Below, one piece after another: positions 9,801 through 17,659 of a stretch of DNA of 64,000 nucleotides. The DNA is from Sabulicella glaciei (lineage in GTDB: Bacteria > Pseudomonadota > Alphaproteobacteria > Acetobacterales > Acetobacteraceae). The notes below the pieces were generated by a model that was not told the origin of the DNA, did no database searches, and saw only the letters and a program-made list of their open reading frames with translations. Location: positions 649,510 to 713,509 of the forward strand of contig NZ_JAPFQI010000001.1 in NCBI RefSeq assembly GCF_026183895.1, written 5' to 3'. The translations under genes and the position numbers were made by a program. The number at the start of each line of letters is the position of its first letter. Position 1 is the stretch's first letter.

Positions 9801-10139
9801 TTCCTCGCTCAGCACCGGGTCGTAGCTGAATGGGAAGCTTTCCGCCTCTGGCTCCAGGAAGAAGTCGAAGGGGTTGATCACCGCCATGTCGGCGACGAGG
9901 TCCACCGTAACGGTGAATTCCTTCACCTTTTCGGGGAACACGACCCGGGCCTGGAAATTGCCCTGCGGATCCTGTTGCCAGTTCAGGAAGTGCTTCGCCG
10001 GCTCGACCTTGAGGGAATAGGACAGGATCGGAGCCCGCGCATGCGGAGCCGGGCGGAGGCGGATGACCTGAGGGCCAATGCTGACCGGCCGCTCGTAGCG
10101 ATAGGTGGTGCGGTGGGTCAGCGCGGCGTGGATGGACAT
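6819..10139 (-). CDS. Transglutaminase / DUF2126 fusion protein
   Basis: 1106 residues, the usual length of the large transglutaminase-DUF2126 proteins. The N-terminal ~300 residues are a transglutaminase with Cys181 (GRGSCRDSAW), His230 (DLHAWAEVY) and Asp246 (GLDATSG). The remaining ~800 residues are the DUF2126 region, rich in conserved Trp, His and acidic residues (for example WHNHPSLSFLFSGLF and GTGGGNHVVMGG), a glutamine-synthetase-like amidoligase-related domain according to published domain analysis. First gene of the operon; the downstream ATP-grasp gene starts inside its 3' end. The start at 10139 has a GGGGAA Shine-Dalgarno a few bases upstream. A TATAGT -10 element lies at 10166-10171 on this strand. 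It diverges from a PLP enzyme only 38 bases away. Confidence 0.92.
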   Translation of the reverse strand: MSIHAALTHRTTYRYERPVSIGPQVIRLRPAPHARAPILSYSLKVEPAKHFLNWQQDPQGNFQARVVFPEKVKEFTVTVDLVADMAVINPFDFFLEPEAESFPFSYDPVLSEELAPFRKQAPAGPMLRSLLAEVAPREGEATVDFLWRINQAVQGRIAYIVRMEPGVWEPERTLDEGRGSCRDSAWLLVQALRHLGFAARFCSGYLIQLVADVKPVEGPEGPSSDFTDLHAWAEVYLPGAGWVGLDATSGLFAGEGHIPLASTPEPQSAAPISGLVEKAEVEFGFEMQIRRIEDRPRVTKPYTPEQSAAIAAMGREVDRALARQDVRLSMGGEPTFVAASDRDAPEWNTDALGPTKRLYAQKLIRRLAPLWAPGFVLHTGVGKQYPGEPLPRFALSCHWRRDGEAIWRDPGLLASDDSPGGATPQDAARFAQRLAERLQVPPELVRDAHEDVHYYLWRENRLPANVAAEDSKLLDPLERARFARLFRGGLGSPVGSVLPLRRVRMDADRRWQSGRWFFRDDALFLTPGDSPMGLRLPLASLPWLSPEDLAMEGPFEPDPFAPKQPLPLLNQLRASVSGVDLPVNERPVPQPPPEVGMNDPAQVRTALCVEPRDGKLHIFCPPLFDAEDWLSLLAAIEATAEEAGRPVVIEGYLPPEDDRLNNFSVTPDPGVIEANIHPAHSWTEMEQRTTQLYEEARQVGLATEKFMLDGRHVGTGGGNHVVMGGATVEDSPFLRRPDLLRSLVSFWHNHPSLSFLFSGLFIGPTSQHPRVDEARMDAIREMEIAFRELDRARAGGPVPPWLTDRLFRNLLADMTGNTHRTEFCIDKMYDPNGPGGRRGLVEFRAFEMPPHAEMSLSQMLLMRAAVAAFWNQPYRRSLVRWGTALHDRFMLPHHAEEDFRGALEEIGQMGFAFDPAWFAPHFEFRFPRLGAVEAAGMEIELRHALEPWHVLGEENAAGGTARYVDSSVERVQARVSNWVPERYSLAANGAAVPLHPTGRAGEFVAGIRFKAWDPPSALHPTVRAQTPLVLDVHDAWSGRAVGGLTYHVSHPGGRNYQTFPVNANEAEARRRARFFAHGHTPGPMQRPVPAPSLEHPCTLDLRTHVS

Positions 10140-10165
10140 GGTTCCCCGTCAGCAAGCGGCGCGTC

Positions 10166-10171
10166 ACTATA
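10166..10171 (-). promoter_or_regulatory. Candidate -10 element (TATAGT) for the transglutaminase operon
   Basis: The hexamer TATAGT on the minus strand matches the sigma-70 TATAAT consensus at five of six positions and would place the transcription start about 20 bases before the ATG at 10139. No good -35 is visible at 16-18 bp, and it would lie inside the divergent aminotransferase coding sequence. Weak evidence. Confidence 0.3.
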
Positions 10172-10177
10172 GGGACC

Positions 10178-11269
10178 ATGCGACCCCTCTTCGACCCCGG
10201 TGAATTCACCATCCCCGATGGGGTGCATCATCTCTGTGCAGGCGGAAAATCCGCGGTGCTGCGCTGCACGGAAACCGCGCTTCTGCGGTTCCTGCAGGAC
10301 AAGACGGGCGGCAAGGAAGGCGATTCACGTCAGGAAGCGGAGGTGGAGCGCCTCGTCGGCCGCCTGGCCGGGTTCTGGTCGGTGCCCGAGGGCGATGTCG
10401 GCCTTTGCTCCTCCGTGGCGGAGGGGGTTTCCATCCTGGCGGAAAGCTGGGACTGGCGGCCGGGCGACAATGTCGTGGCGGTCGCGCACGAGTACCCCTC
10501 CCTCGCCGCGCCCTTTGTCGCCCTGCCGGGGGTGGAACTCCGGGTCGTCGCGGACCTCGCCGCCCTGCATGCCCGCTCCGACTCGCGCACACGCATGGTG
10601 CTGGCGAGCCATGTAAGCTTCCTCGACGCCGAACGGGCCGACCTGCGGGCCCTGCGTGAGGCCGCGGACCGCGTGGGCGCGGCGCTGGTGCTGGACCATA
10701 CCCAGGCCGCGGGCTGGTGCCGCATCGCCGCAGGAATCGAGGATTTCGGCTTCGCCGCCTGCTACAAGTGGCTGCTCGGAATCACCGGCATCGCCATCGC
10801 CCACTGGAACCGCGCCCGGCAGCCGGGCTGGGCGCCGCGCACCGCCGGGTGGCACAGCATCGGTGCGGAATGGCGGCCGGACTGGCCCGAGCGCCCCCTC
10901 GTGCCCGGCGCCATGCGCTTCAACCGCGGCAATCCGAATCACGCCGGCGCCTATGCCCTGCATGCCGCGCTGGATTTCCTCGACCGACACGACGCGGCGG
11001 CGCTGGAATCGCATGTCCTGGCCCTGGCCGGGGAGCTGCGCGCCCGCTCCCTGGAGGTCCGGCTGCCCATGCTGACGCCCGCGAACCACGGCGCCAGCGT
11101 CTGCCTGCCGCATCCGGACACGCGCACGGCCACCGCCCTCCTGGCCCGGCATGGCGTCTGGGCCTGGGGCGGGCGCGGACGCATCCGCGTGTCCTTCCAT
11201 GGCTACAATGGCGGCACCGACCTCGACGCCGCCTTCGACGCCCTGCGCGAGGTGTTCAGCGCCCCTTGA
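10178..11269 (+). CDS. Aminotransferase class V-fold PLP-dependent enzyme
   Basis: 363 residues, fold type I, class V (kynureninase / cysteine desulfurase / isopenicillin N epimerase superfamily). The pyridoxal-phosphate lysine is Lys197 in the CYKWLLG motif and the cofactor-binding Asp is Asp173 in LVLDHTQAAG. An SHVSFLDAE stretch precedes it. The protein is shorter than kynureninase and lacks features that would fix a substrate, so the reaction (transamination, desulfuration, epimerisation or beta-elimination) is open. It is transcribed divergently from the transglutaminase/ATP-grasp operon with 38 bases between start codons, an arrangement that may reflect shared control. Its 3' end overlaps the convergent crotonase-family gene by 14 bases. 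Confidence 0.82.
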   Translation: MRPLFDPGEFTIPDGVHHLCAGGKSAVLRCTETALLRFLQDKTGGKEGDSRQEAEVERLVGRLAGFWSVPEGDVGLCSSVAEGVSILAESWDWRPGDNVVAVAHEYPSLAAPFVALPGVELRVVADLAALHARSDSRTRMVLASHVSFLDAERADLRALREAADRVGAALVLDHTQAAGWCRIAAGIEDFGFAACYKWLLGITGIAIAHWNRARQPGWAPRTAGWHSIGAEWRPDWPERPLVPGAMRFNRGNPNHAGAYALHAALDFLDRHDAAALESHVLALAGELRARSLEVRLPMLTPANHGASVCLPHPDTRTATALLARHGVWAWGGRGRIRVSFHGYNGGTDLDAAFDALREVFSAP

Positions 11270-12032
11270 ACACGGGCACGCGCTTCTCGCGGAAGGCGGC
11301 GAGACCCTCGCGCAGATCCTCGCTCGCCTGGCTTTCCTTGGCGCGGAGCAGGGCGGCGGGCACGTCGAACTGCCCGCGGGCGATCTCGTTCAGCGAGCGC
11401 TTCACGCCCTGCACGGCAAGCGGCGCCATGGCGGCGAGGCGATCCGCGAGCGCGTCCACCCGCGCGTCCAGTTCGCTGGCCGGGACCATCTCGGTCAGGT
11501 ACCCGATGGCCAGCATCTCCGGCGCGGCGATCTTCTCGGCGGTCAGGAACAGCTTCTTGGCGGCGTTCAGCCCGAGCCGCGACACATAGCGCACCATGCC
11601 AGAGGGATAGTAGTGCAGCCCCAGCCGCGCGGCGGGCATGAACATCTCCGCCGTGTCCACGCCGATGCGGAAGTCGCAGCACAGGGCGAGGTCGGTGGAG
11701 CCGCCGTACACGCCGCCATTGAGCCGGCAGATCACCGGAGCCCGGAGGTTCTCCAGCTTTTCCAGCATCTGCTCGAAGGATGCCTCGCCCGTCACCTCGG
11801 CGGCGGGGCGGGAGGCGAGGTCGCCCAGGTGGTAGCCGGAGGAGAAGGACCGGCCGGTGCCGGTGATGATCACGACACGGATCGCCGGGTCGGCATCGAT
11901 CGCGGCGAAGTGGGCGATGAGGGTCCGGAGGTCCTCCGGCTCGATGCGATTGTGGACCGAGGGCCGGTTGAGCCGGATCGTGGCCCGCATCCCCGCGACC
12001 GAAAGGATGGGAGTGCCGCCGTCCTGGTCCAT
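11256..12032 (-). CDS. Enoyl-CoA hydratase/isomerase (crotonase) family protein
   Basis: 258 residues, normal crotonase length. The oxyanion-hole regions are recognisable: GTGRSFSSGYHLGDL near residue 75 and LNGGVYGGSTDLALCCDFRIG near residue 105-120. At the two positions where true enoyl-CoA hydratases carry catalytic glutamates, this protein has Asp/Thr (GGSTDLAL) and Ala (FMPAARLGLHY), judged by eye against the family pattern. It may therefore be an isomerase, hydrolase, lyase or other crotonase-fold activity and not a classical hydratase. Single gene, convergent with the PLP enzyme on one side and divergent from the acetyltransferase on the other. Confidence 0.85.
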   Translation of the reverse strand: MDQDGGTPILSVAGMRATIRLNRPSVHNRIEPEDLRTLIAHFAAIDADPAIRVVIITGTGRSFSSGYHLGDLASRPAAEVTGEASFEQMLEKLENLRAPVICRLNGGVYGGSTDLALCCDFRIGVDTAEMFMPAARLGLHYYPSGMVRYVSRLGLNAAKKLFLTAEKIAAPEMLAIGYLTEMVPASELDARVDALADRLAAMAPLAVQGVKRSLNEIARGQFDVPAALLRAKESQASEDLREGLAAFREKRVPVFKGR

Positions 12033-12137
12033 ATTCGCCCCCGTTGCCTGTTCCGTGTGCCGTTCCGGTCTGGGTTAACGACCTCCGGCCCGGTCGTCCA
12101 TCTGGGCGGCATGGGGCTTCCGCGGTTTTCCTTGCGC

Positions 12138-12677
12138 ATGATCATCCGCGACAGCCGCCCCGAAGACGTCCCCGCCATCGCCGCGATCTACGGGCACTGG
12201 GTTCTGCACGGCCTTGCCTCGTTCGAGGAGGAGGCGCCGGGCGCCGCCGAGATGGGCCGCCGGCGCGAGGCGATCCTCGCGGGCGGCTTCCCCTATCTGG
12301 TCGCCGAACAAGGCGGGCGCGTCCTTGGCTACGCCTATGCCGGCCCCTACCGCCCGCGCCGTGCCTATCGCTTCACCGTCGAGAACTCGATCTACGTCGC
12401 GCCCGGGATGGGCGGGGGCGGGGTCGGGCGCGCCCTGCTGGCGACGTTGCTGGCACGTTGCGAGGAGGCGGGGTGTCGCCTCGTGGTCGCGGTGATCGGG
12501 GATAGCGCCAACAAGGCCTCCATCCGCCTGCACGAGGCGGCCGGGTTCCGCCATGCAGGGATGCTTCCCGCGGTAGGATGGAAGCACGGGCGCTGGGTGG
12601 ATTCCGTCCTGATGACGCGTCCTTTGGGAGAGGGCGCCGCAACGCCCCCCGAGCGCGCCCTCACCGCCGCGAAGTAA
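12138..12677 (+). CDS. GNAT family N-acetyltransferase (phosphinothricin acetyltransferase-like)
   Basis: 179 residues from the ATG at 12138 (MIIRDSRPEDVPAI); an in-frame ATG at 12111 would add nine residues. The beta-alpha start, the acetyl-CoA loop (IYVAPGMGGGGVGRALL) and the C-terminal pattern NKASIRLHEAAGFRHAGMLP followed by a GWKHGRWVDSVLM strand are those of the Pat/Bar-type acetyltransferases that N-acetylate phosphinothricin, methionine sulfoximine or related small amines. The natural substrate cannot be read from sequence. The last 17 bases overlap the convergent glpD gene. Upstream 12033-12137 separates it from the crotonase-family gene; I saw no clear promoter there. Confidence 0.85.
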   Translation: MIIRDSRPEDVPAIAAIYGHWVLHGLASFEEEAPGAAEMGRRREAILAGGFPYLVAEQGGRVLGYAYAGPYRPRRAYRFTVENSIYVAPGMGGGGVGRALLATLLARCEEAGCRLVVAVIGDSANKASIRLHEAAGFRHAGMLPAVGWKHGRWVDSVLMTRPLGEGAATPPERALTAAK

Positions 12678-14124
12678 GTCCTTCCCAGGAGTCGCGGAAC
12701 GCCTGCGCCTCCTGCGGAGAAAGGTGCAGGCCGAGGCGCGTGCGGCGCCACAGCACGTCGTCCGGCGCCGTGGCCCATTCCTGCGCGCGCATCCAGGCGG
12801 CCTCGCGCTCAGTCAAGCCAGCGCCGAAATGGCGGCCTGGGTCGCCGCCCATCACCTCGGGCAGCAGCGAGCCATGGGTGCGGACGAGGCGCGGCAGCCA
12901 TTCGGCCGGGATATGGGGCAGGGCGCGTGCCATCTCCTCGATGAAGACGGCGCGGGTCATGCCGCCCAGGTCGCCGCCGGGAAGCGTGGCGGAACCGGTC
13001 CATGGAGTGCCGGGGCGGCCGAGCGCGGCGCCGATCTGCCCGGACGCTTCCTCGGCGAGGCGGCGGAAGGTGGTGATCTTGCCGCCATAGACCGAAAGGA
13101 GCGGCGCCCCGGCGCCGTCCAGCTTTAGGACATAGTCGCGGGTGACGGCCGAAGGGTCGGCCGCGCCGTCGTCGAACAGGGGCCGGACGCCGCTATAGGT
13201 CCACACGATCTCCTCGGGCGTCACGGCGCGGCGGAACTGCCGGGATACAGCGGCGCACAGATACTCCGCCTCCTCGGGCGTGCAGCGCGCCTCACCAGGG
13301 TCGCCCTCATGCGGCACGTCGGTCGTGCCGATCAGGGAGAAGCGGCCTTCGTAGGGAATGACGAAGACCACGCGCCGGTCGTCATTCTGCAGGATGAAGG
13401 CGTGGTCGCCCTCGTAAAGGCGTGGCACGACGACGTGCGAGCCGCGGATCAGCCGCACCTTGCCGGGGGGCGGGGTGTTCGCGGCCTCCAGGGCCCGCTG
13501 CACCCACGGCCCTGCCGCGTTGACGATGCCGCGCACGCGCGCTTCCTCGCCGCCCTCGAGCGTCACGATCCAGTGGTCGGCCGCGCGGCGCGCACCGGTG
13601 AAGGAGGTGCGCGGGCGGATCGTGGCGCCGCGCGCCCGCGCATCCATGGCGCTCAGGAGGACAAGGCGGCTGTCCTCCACCCAGGCATCCGAATAGCCGA
13701 AGGCATGGGTGATCTCGGGCCGCAACGGCGCGGTGCGCGGGTCGCCCGCGGTGCGGAAGCTCTCGGCGCCGGGCAGTGACACGCGGCGGGCGAGGTGGTC
13801 GTAGAGGAACAGCCCGGCGCGGATCATCCAGCGCGGCCGCATCTCCGGCCGGTGCGGCAGGACGAAGCGCAGCGGCCAGATGATGTGCGGCGCAGTTCGC
13901 AGCAGTACCTCGCGCTCGCCCAGCGCCTCGCGCACGAGGCGGTACTCGTGGTGTTCCAGGTAGCGCAGGCCGCCATGGATGAGCTTGGACGAGGCGGAGG
14001 AGGTGGCCTGGGCGAGGTCGCCGCGCTCCACCAGCAGCACGGAATGGCCGCGCCCCTGGAGATCGCGGGCGATGCCGGCGCCATTTACCCCGCCGCCGAT
14101 CACCAGGATGTCGAATTGCTGCAT
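12661..14124 (-). CDS. glpD: Aerobic glycerol-3-phosphate dehydrogenase
   Basis: 487 residues. N-terminal Rossmann FAD motif DILVIGGGVNGAGIARDL, then the GlpD hallmark ATSSASSKLIHGGLRYLEH and DDRRVVFVIPYEGRFSLIGT. The enzyme oxidises sn-glycerol 3-phosphate to dihydroxyacetone phosphate at the membrane and feeds electrons to quinone. It begins only 9 bases after the stop of the second phnE gene and reads in the same direction, so it is the last gene of the phnD-phnC-phnE-phnE-glpD operon. No glycerol kinase, glpF or glpR is in the window. The coupling hints that the ABC importer may bring in glycerol 3-phosphate or a compound that yields it. Confidence 0.95.
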   Translation of the reverse strand: MQQFDILVIGGGVNGAGIARDLQGRGHSVLLVERGDLAQATSSASSKLIHGGLRYLEHHEYRLVREALGEREVLLRTAPHIIWPLRFVLPHRPEMRPRWMIRAGLFLYDHLARRVSLPGAESFRTAGDPRTAPLRPEITHAFGYSDAWVEDSRLVLLSAMDARARGATIRPRTSFTGARRAADHWIVTLEGGEEARVRGIVNAAGPWVQRALEAANTPPPGKVRLIRGSHVVVPRLYEGDHAFILQNDDRRVVFVIPYEGRFSLIGTTDVPHEGDPGEARCTPEEAEYLCAAVSRQFRRAVTPEEIVWTYSGVRPLFDDGAADPSAVTRDYVLKLDGAGAPLLSVYGGKITTFRRLAEEASGQIGAALGRPGTPWTGSATLPGGDLGGMTRAVFIEEMARALPHIPAEWLPRLVRTHGSLLPEVMGGDPGRHFGAGLTEREAAWMRAQEWATAPDDVLWRRTRLGLHLSPQEAQAFRDSWEGLTSRR

Positions 14125-14133
14125 GGGGACGCT

Positions 14134-14934
14134 CTAGAGAAGACGGGCGCGGATACGGGTGACGAGGATTTCGGCCAGCAGGACCACCGCCAGGATGGCG
14201 AGCAGGATCGTCGCCACGCGCTCCCACTGGAAGAAGTTGATCGCGTCGTCCAGCACCACGCCGATGCCGCCCGCGCCGACCAGTCCCAGGACGGCGGATT
14301 CCCGCAGGTTGATGTCCCAGCGGAATAGCGCGACGCCCCAGAAGGAGGGCTGGACCTGCGGCCATACGCCCTTGAGCATCCGCAGCGGCCAGGAGGCGCC
14401 CGTGGCCGTCAGCGCCTCGACCGGGCCGGGATGTGCCTCCTCCAGCGCCTCTGCCATCAGCTTGCCGACGAAGCCGATGGATCGGAAGGCAATGGCGAAG
14501 ACCCCCGCCGCCGGGCCGGGCCCGAACACCGCCACGAAGATCAGCGCCCAGACCAGCGAGTTCACCGACCGGGAGGAGACGAGCACAAGCTGCGCCAGCG
14601 TGTTCAGAAGCACGCTGCGGCAGATGTTGCGCGCCGCCATCAGCGCGAAGGGCATGGCCAGCGCGATGCCGAGCAGGGTGCCCAAGGTCGCGATATGCAG
14701 CGTCTCCATCAGCGCCGCGTGCACGGAGGGATAGTAGTGCCCGAGGTCGGGCGGCCACATCCGCACCAGCAGGTCGGCCATCTGTTCCGGCGCGTCGGAC
14801 AGGAACTCGGGAATGATCTCGACCGTGCGGATCGCCCAGACCACGGCCGCCACGGTGAGCAGCGTGACCAGGAACCGCCCGAGGCGTTGGCCTGGCGTGT
14901 GGCGGATCCCTTCGCGATGCAGCGTCGCGCTCAT
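14134..14934 (-). CDS. phnE: Phosphonate-type ABC transporter permease (second phnE)
   Basis: 266 residues from the ATG at 14934 ([10 protein letters not shown]), overlapping the stop of the upstream phnE by four bases (ATGA). Several hydrophobic spans and the binding-protein-dependent permease EAA-type loop are present (KLMAEALEEAHPGPVEALTATGAS), ending with the GLVGAGGIGVVLDDAI segment typical of PhnE. It pairs with the permease encoded immediately upstream to form a heterodimeric channel served by the PhnC ATPase and PhnD binding protein. Followed 9 bases later by glpD. Longer in-frame readthrough upstream is not used because it would overlap the other permease entirely. Confidence 0.92.
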   Translation of the reverse strand: MSATLHREGIRHTPGQRLGRFLVTLLTVAAVVWAIRTVEIIPEFLSDAPEQMADLLVRMWPPDLGHYYPSVHAALMETLHIATLGTLLGIALAMPFALMAARNICRSVLLNTLAQLVLVSSRSVNSLVWALIFVAVFGPGPAAGVFAIAFRSIGFVGKLMAEALEEAHPGPVEALTATGASWPLRMLKGVWPQVQPSFWGVALFRWDINLRESAVLGLVGAGGIGVVLDDAINFFQWERVATILLAILAVVLLAEILVTRIRARLL

Positions 14935-15704
14935 TGCAGCGCCGCCCGGATGCGTCCTGCAACGATCTCGGCCACGAAGATCAGCGCGATGATGGCGAGC
15001 AGGATGGCCGCGACGAAGTCGTAGTCGAAGCGCTTGAAAGCCGCGAAGAGCGTCCCGCCGATACCCCCGGCGCCGACGATCCCCACCAGCGTCGAGTTCC
15101 GCAGGTTGGAGTCGAGCTGGTAGAGCGAGAAGCCGATGAAGCGCGAGGCGACCTGCGGCAGCACGCCGTAGAGCAGCACGGCGGCAGGCCCGGCGCCGGA
15201 GGCGCGCACCGCCTCGACCTGCTTCATGCTGATCTCCTCGATCGCCTCGGCGAAGAGCTTGGCGACGAAGCCGAGCGAGGCGACGGTCAGCGCCGCGACC
15301 CCGGCCAGCGCGCCGAAGCCGATCGCCTTCACGAACAGGATGGCGACGATCACGTAATGCAGCGACCGGCACACGGCGATGAAGCCGCGAGTCGGCGCGG
15401 AAAGCCAGGCGGGGGACAGGTTGCGCGCCGCCATCAGCCCGAGCGGTAGTGAGAGGATGATGCCGAGCACCGTCGAGATCACGGCGATCTGCATGGACTC
15501 GACCAGCCCCTCCAGCAGCAATTCCCAGCGGGAAAAGTCGGGCGGCCACATGCGGGCCAGGAAGCGTCCGCCTTCGCCGAGCCCGGTCGCCAGCCGCTCG
15601 CCCGTGATGCCGAGCTGCGACGTGGCCCAGACGGCATAGGCCGCGAGGACGAATAGCCCGATCCGCGCAGGCCAGTTCGGGGCGAAGGCGCGCCTCAAAT
15701 CCAA
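14931..15704 (-). CDS. phnE: Phosphonate-type ABC transporter permease (first phnE)
   Basis: 257 residues with an N-terminal membrane segment ([17 protein letters not shown]), a periplasmic stretch, and four further hydrophobic segments. The EAA-type loop reads [24 protein letters not shown] and the [16 protein letters not shown] motif near the C-terminus is the PhnE signature. Its start overlaps the phnC 3' end by 10 bases and its stop overlaps the second phnE by four. The two permeases share the same fold but are clearly different proteins, consistent with a heterodimer. Confidence 0.93.
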   Translation of the reverse strand: MDLRRAFAPNWPARIGLFVLAAYAVWATSQLGITGERLATGLGEGGRFLARMWPPDFSRWELLLEGLVESMQIAVISTVLGIILSLPLGLMAARNLSPAWLSAPTRGFIAVCRSLHYVIVAILFVKAIGFGALAGVAALTVASLGFVAKLFAEAIEEISMKQVEAVRASGAGPAAVLLYGVLPQVASRFIGFSLYQLDSNLRNSTLVGIVGAGGIGGTLFAAFKRFDYDFVAAILLAIIALIFVAEIVAGRIRAALQ

Positions 15705-16453
15705 TCCTCGCCGCCGTAGATTTCGCTGAGGTGGTCGTTGCCGATGGCGTCGGGCGGGCCGTCGAAGACGATGCGGCCGCCGGTCATGCCGATGATCCGC
15801 ACGGCGAAACGCTTGGCCAACTCGACGTTGTGGATGTTCACGATGACCGGCACCCCGGCCTCCCCGGTGAGGCGCGCCATCAACTCCATCACCTCCACCG
15901 CCGTCCGGGGATCGAGCGAGGAGGTGGGCTCGTCGGCGAGGAGCAGGGCAGGGGACTGCATTAGGGCGCGGGCGATGCCGACGCGCTGCCGCTGTCCGCC
16001 GGAGAGCGCGTCCGCGCGCCGCGTCGCGTGCTCAGGCAGGCCGACCGCGTCCAGCAGGGCGAAGGCGCGGTCGAGGTCCGCGCGCGGATAACGGCGCAGC
16101 CAGGCGCGCCACAGCGGCACGTAGCCCAGACGCCCGGTGAGCACGTTCTCCATCACCGAAAGGCGTTCGACGAGGTTGTATTCCTGGAACACCATGCCGA
16201 TGCGCCGCCGCGCCGCACGCAGCGCCCCGCCGCGCAGCCGCGCGAGATCCTGCCCGCCCATCATGATGGACCCCTTCGTCGGCTCCACCAGGCGGTTTAC
16301 GCAGCGCAACAAGGTGGACTTGCCCGTGCCGGAGGGGCCGATGATGGCGGTGATGCCCTGCGCGCCGATGGCAAGGTCGATGCCATGCAGGACGGGCTTC
16401 CCGGGCTGGTATTCCTTCACCAGCCCGCGGATCTCGAGGATGGGCTGCGTCAC
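15695..16453 (-). CDS. phnC: Phosphonate-type ABC transporter ATP-binding protein
   Basis: 252 residues from a GTG at 16453 ([15 protein letters not shown]), which overlaps the phnD stop as GTGA. All ABC motifs are present: Walker [11 protein letters not shown]-loop [14 protein letters not shown] (the PhnC-type form), signature [15 protein letters not shown], Walker [13 protein letters not shown] and the H-switch NIHNVELAK. It powers import by the PhnE pair. The choice of GTG over upstream frames is based on the family N-terminus and the coupling to phnD. No C-P lyase genes (phnG-M) occur in the window, so the substrate need not be a phosphonate. Confidence 0.93.
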   Translation of the reverse strand: MTQPILEIRGLVKEYQPGKPVLHGIDLAIGAQGITAIIGPSGTGKSTLLRCVNRLVEPTKGSIMMGGQDLARLRGGALRAARRRIGMVFQEYNLVERLSVMENVLTGRLGYVPLWRAWLRRYPRADLDRAFALLDAVGLPEHATRRADALSGGQRQRVGIARALMQSPALLLADEPTSSLDPRTAVEVMELMARLTGEAGVPVIVNIHNVELAKRFAVRIIGMTGGRIVFDGPPDAIGNDHLSEIYGGEDWI

Positions 16454-17520
16454 TGCGGGCGTTGCGGCGCCGGGGCAGGCTGCTGGGCCGGTTGCTGCTG
16501 CTGCTGGGCCGCACGGCGCCGAGCCTCCGCTTCCAGCTCGCGGCGGCTTTCGGCATCGAAGGCCGCGCGCGTGTAGGGCGCGTTCACCGCATCGGCCACG
16601 GCGCGCACCGGTGCCCATTCGCGCAGGTAGGTGGCGGGCCAGAACCGGTCATTTCCGCCCAGGTCGCGCTGCATCTGCTCGGGGAAGCGGTAGTCGTAGA
16701 AGCATTGGCGGATGCGCTGCGCCAGTTCGGGCTGCAGGTCATGCGCGTGGGCGAAGCTGCTGGTGGGGAAGGGGTCGCTCTGCCAGATCGTGCGGAAGTT
16801 CTCGCCGCGCACCTGCCCGCGCCCCACCATGCGGTTGTACACGTCGCTGGCCACCGGGGCGGCGTCGTAGTCGCCCGCATTCACCCCCATGACGCTGCGA
16901 TCGTGCCCGCCGGAATAGATGACGCGGTAATCCGTGTCCGGCGTCAGGCCCTGGGCCGGGAACATGGCCCGCGGCGCAAGGTTGCCGCTGTTCGAGGTGG
17001 CGGAGGTATGGGCGACGCGGCGGCCCTTCAGGTCGGCTAGGTTGCGGAACTCGCTGTTTGCCCGCACGAGGGTGACGACGCGATAGCTCTCGAACTCCCG
17101 TTCATTGCCCTTGATGGCGAAGGGCACGGCGCCGGCGAGGTTCACCGCGAAGGCGGTCGGCCCGGTCGAGAAGCCGGCGATGTGCAGCCGACCCGACCGC
17201 ATGGCCTCGACCTGCGCCGCGTTGCTGGTCACCTGGAAATACACGACCCGCCGCCCCGTGCACTGCGTCAGATGCTCCAGCAGCGGCCGGAACTGCGAGG
17301 CGTAGAGGGCGGGGTCCTCGACCGGGGTATAGGCGAAGACGAGGGTGGAGGGGTTCCGGAAGCGGCTCGCATCCCGCGGCGGGTCGGCCACCAGGTCGCG
17401 GTCCTCATCGCAAAAGGCGTCGTCGAGTGCCCCCCGATGGGTGCAGGCGGCGGCACCCTGGGCCTGAGCGAGGCTCGGCAGCAGGGCGAGGGCCGTGGCG
17501 GCGAGAAGCGGTCGGAGCAT
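16450..17520 (-). CDS. phnD: PhnD-like periplasmic phosphate/phosphonate-binding protein
   Basis: 356 residues from the ATG at 17520, preceded by a GAGGAAACGCC ribosome-binding site. A cleavable signal peptide ([20 protein letters not shown]) precedes the mature protein. The PhnD family core is recognisable from [18 protein letters not shown] through [38 protein letters not shown] and [28 protein letters not shown]. The extreme C-terminus is a low-complexity Gln/Pro/Ala tail (five Gln in a row), unusual for a binding protein. First gene of the operon; a palindromic LacI-type operator lies upstream at 17578-17593. Ligand is uncertain: phosphonate, phosphite, phosphate or a glycerophospho-compound. 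Confidence 0.92.
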   Translation of the reverse strand: MLRPLLAATALALLPSLAQAQGAAACTHRGALDDAFCDEDRDLVADPPRDASRFRNPSTLVFAYTPVEDPALYASQFRPLLEHLTQCTGRRVVYFQVTSNAAQVEAMRSGRLHIAGFSTGPTAFAVNLAGAVPFAIKGNEREFESYRVVTLVRANSEFRNLADLKGRRVAHTSATSNSGNLAPRAMFPAQGLTPDTDYRVIYSGGHDRSVMGVNAGDYDAAPVASDVYNRMVGRGQVRGENFRTIWQSDPFPTSSFAHAHDLQPELAQRIRQCFYDYRFPEQMQRDLGGNDRFWPATYLREWAPVRAVADAVNAPYTRAAFDAESRRELEAEARRRAAQQQQQPAQQPAPAPQRPQ

Positions 17521-17577
17521 GGCGTTTCCTCGGACGTGGCGGTGTCGGGTGTCGTGGCACCGCCTGACATTCCAGCC

Positions 17578-17593
17578 TGTAAAGCGCTTTCCA
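17578..17593. promoter_or_regulatory. LacI-family-like palindromic operator
   Basis: TGTAAAGCGCTTTCCA contains the perfect 10-base palindrome AAAGCGCTTT and is symmetric over 16 bases with one mismatch. The central CG flanked by AA/TT arms is the classic LacI/GalR-family operator pattern. It lies in the 139-base divergent spacer between phnD (-) and msrA (+), about 60 bases upstream of the phnD start. No LacI-type gene is in the window. Confidence 0.5.
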
Positions 17594-17659
17594 CGCCAGG
17601 AAAACCGGTGCTGCGGGGTGGATCTGGCGGGAAGGGCTCGGCAACCCCACATCGAGCGC

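Noticed and set aside
10160-10177. T7-promoter-like string TCACTATAGGGA before the PLP enzyme
   Set aside because: The upstream half of the T7 consensus (TAATACGAC) is absent and there are no phage genes; most likely chance overlap with a TATAGT -10 element on the other strand.
17566-17587. Possible Pho box (CTGACAT ... CTGTAAA) upstream of phnD
   Set aside because: The half-sites are six bases apart instead of four and each has mismatches; the overlapping LacI-type palindrome explains the sequence better.
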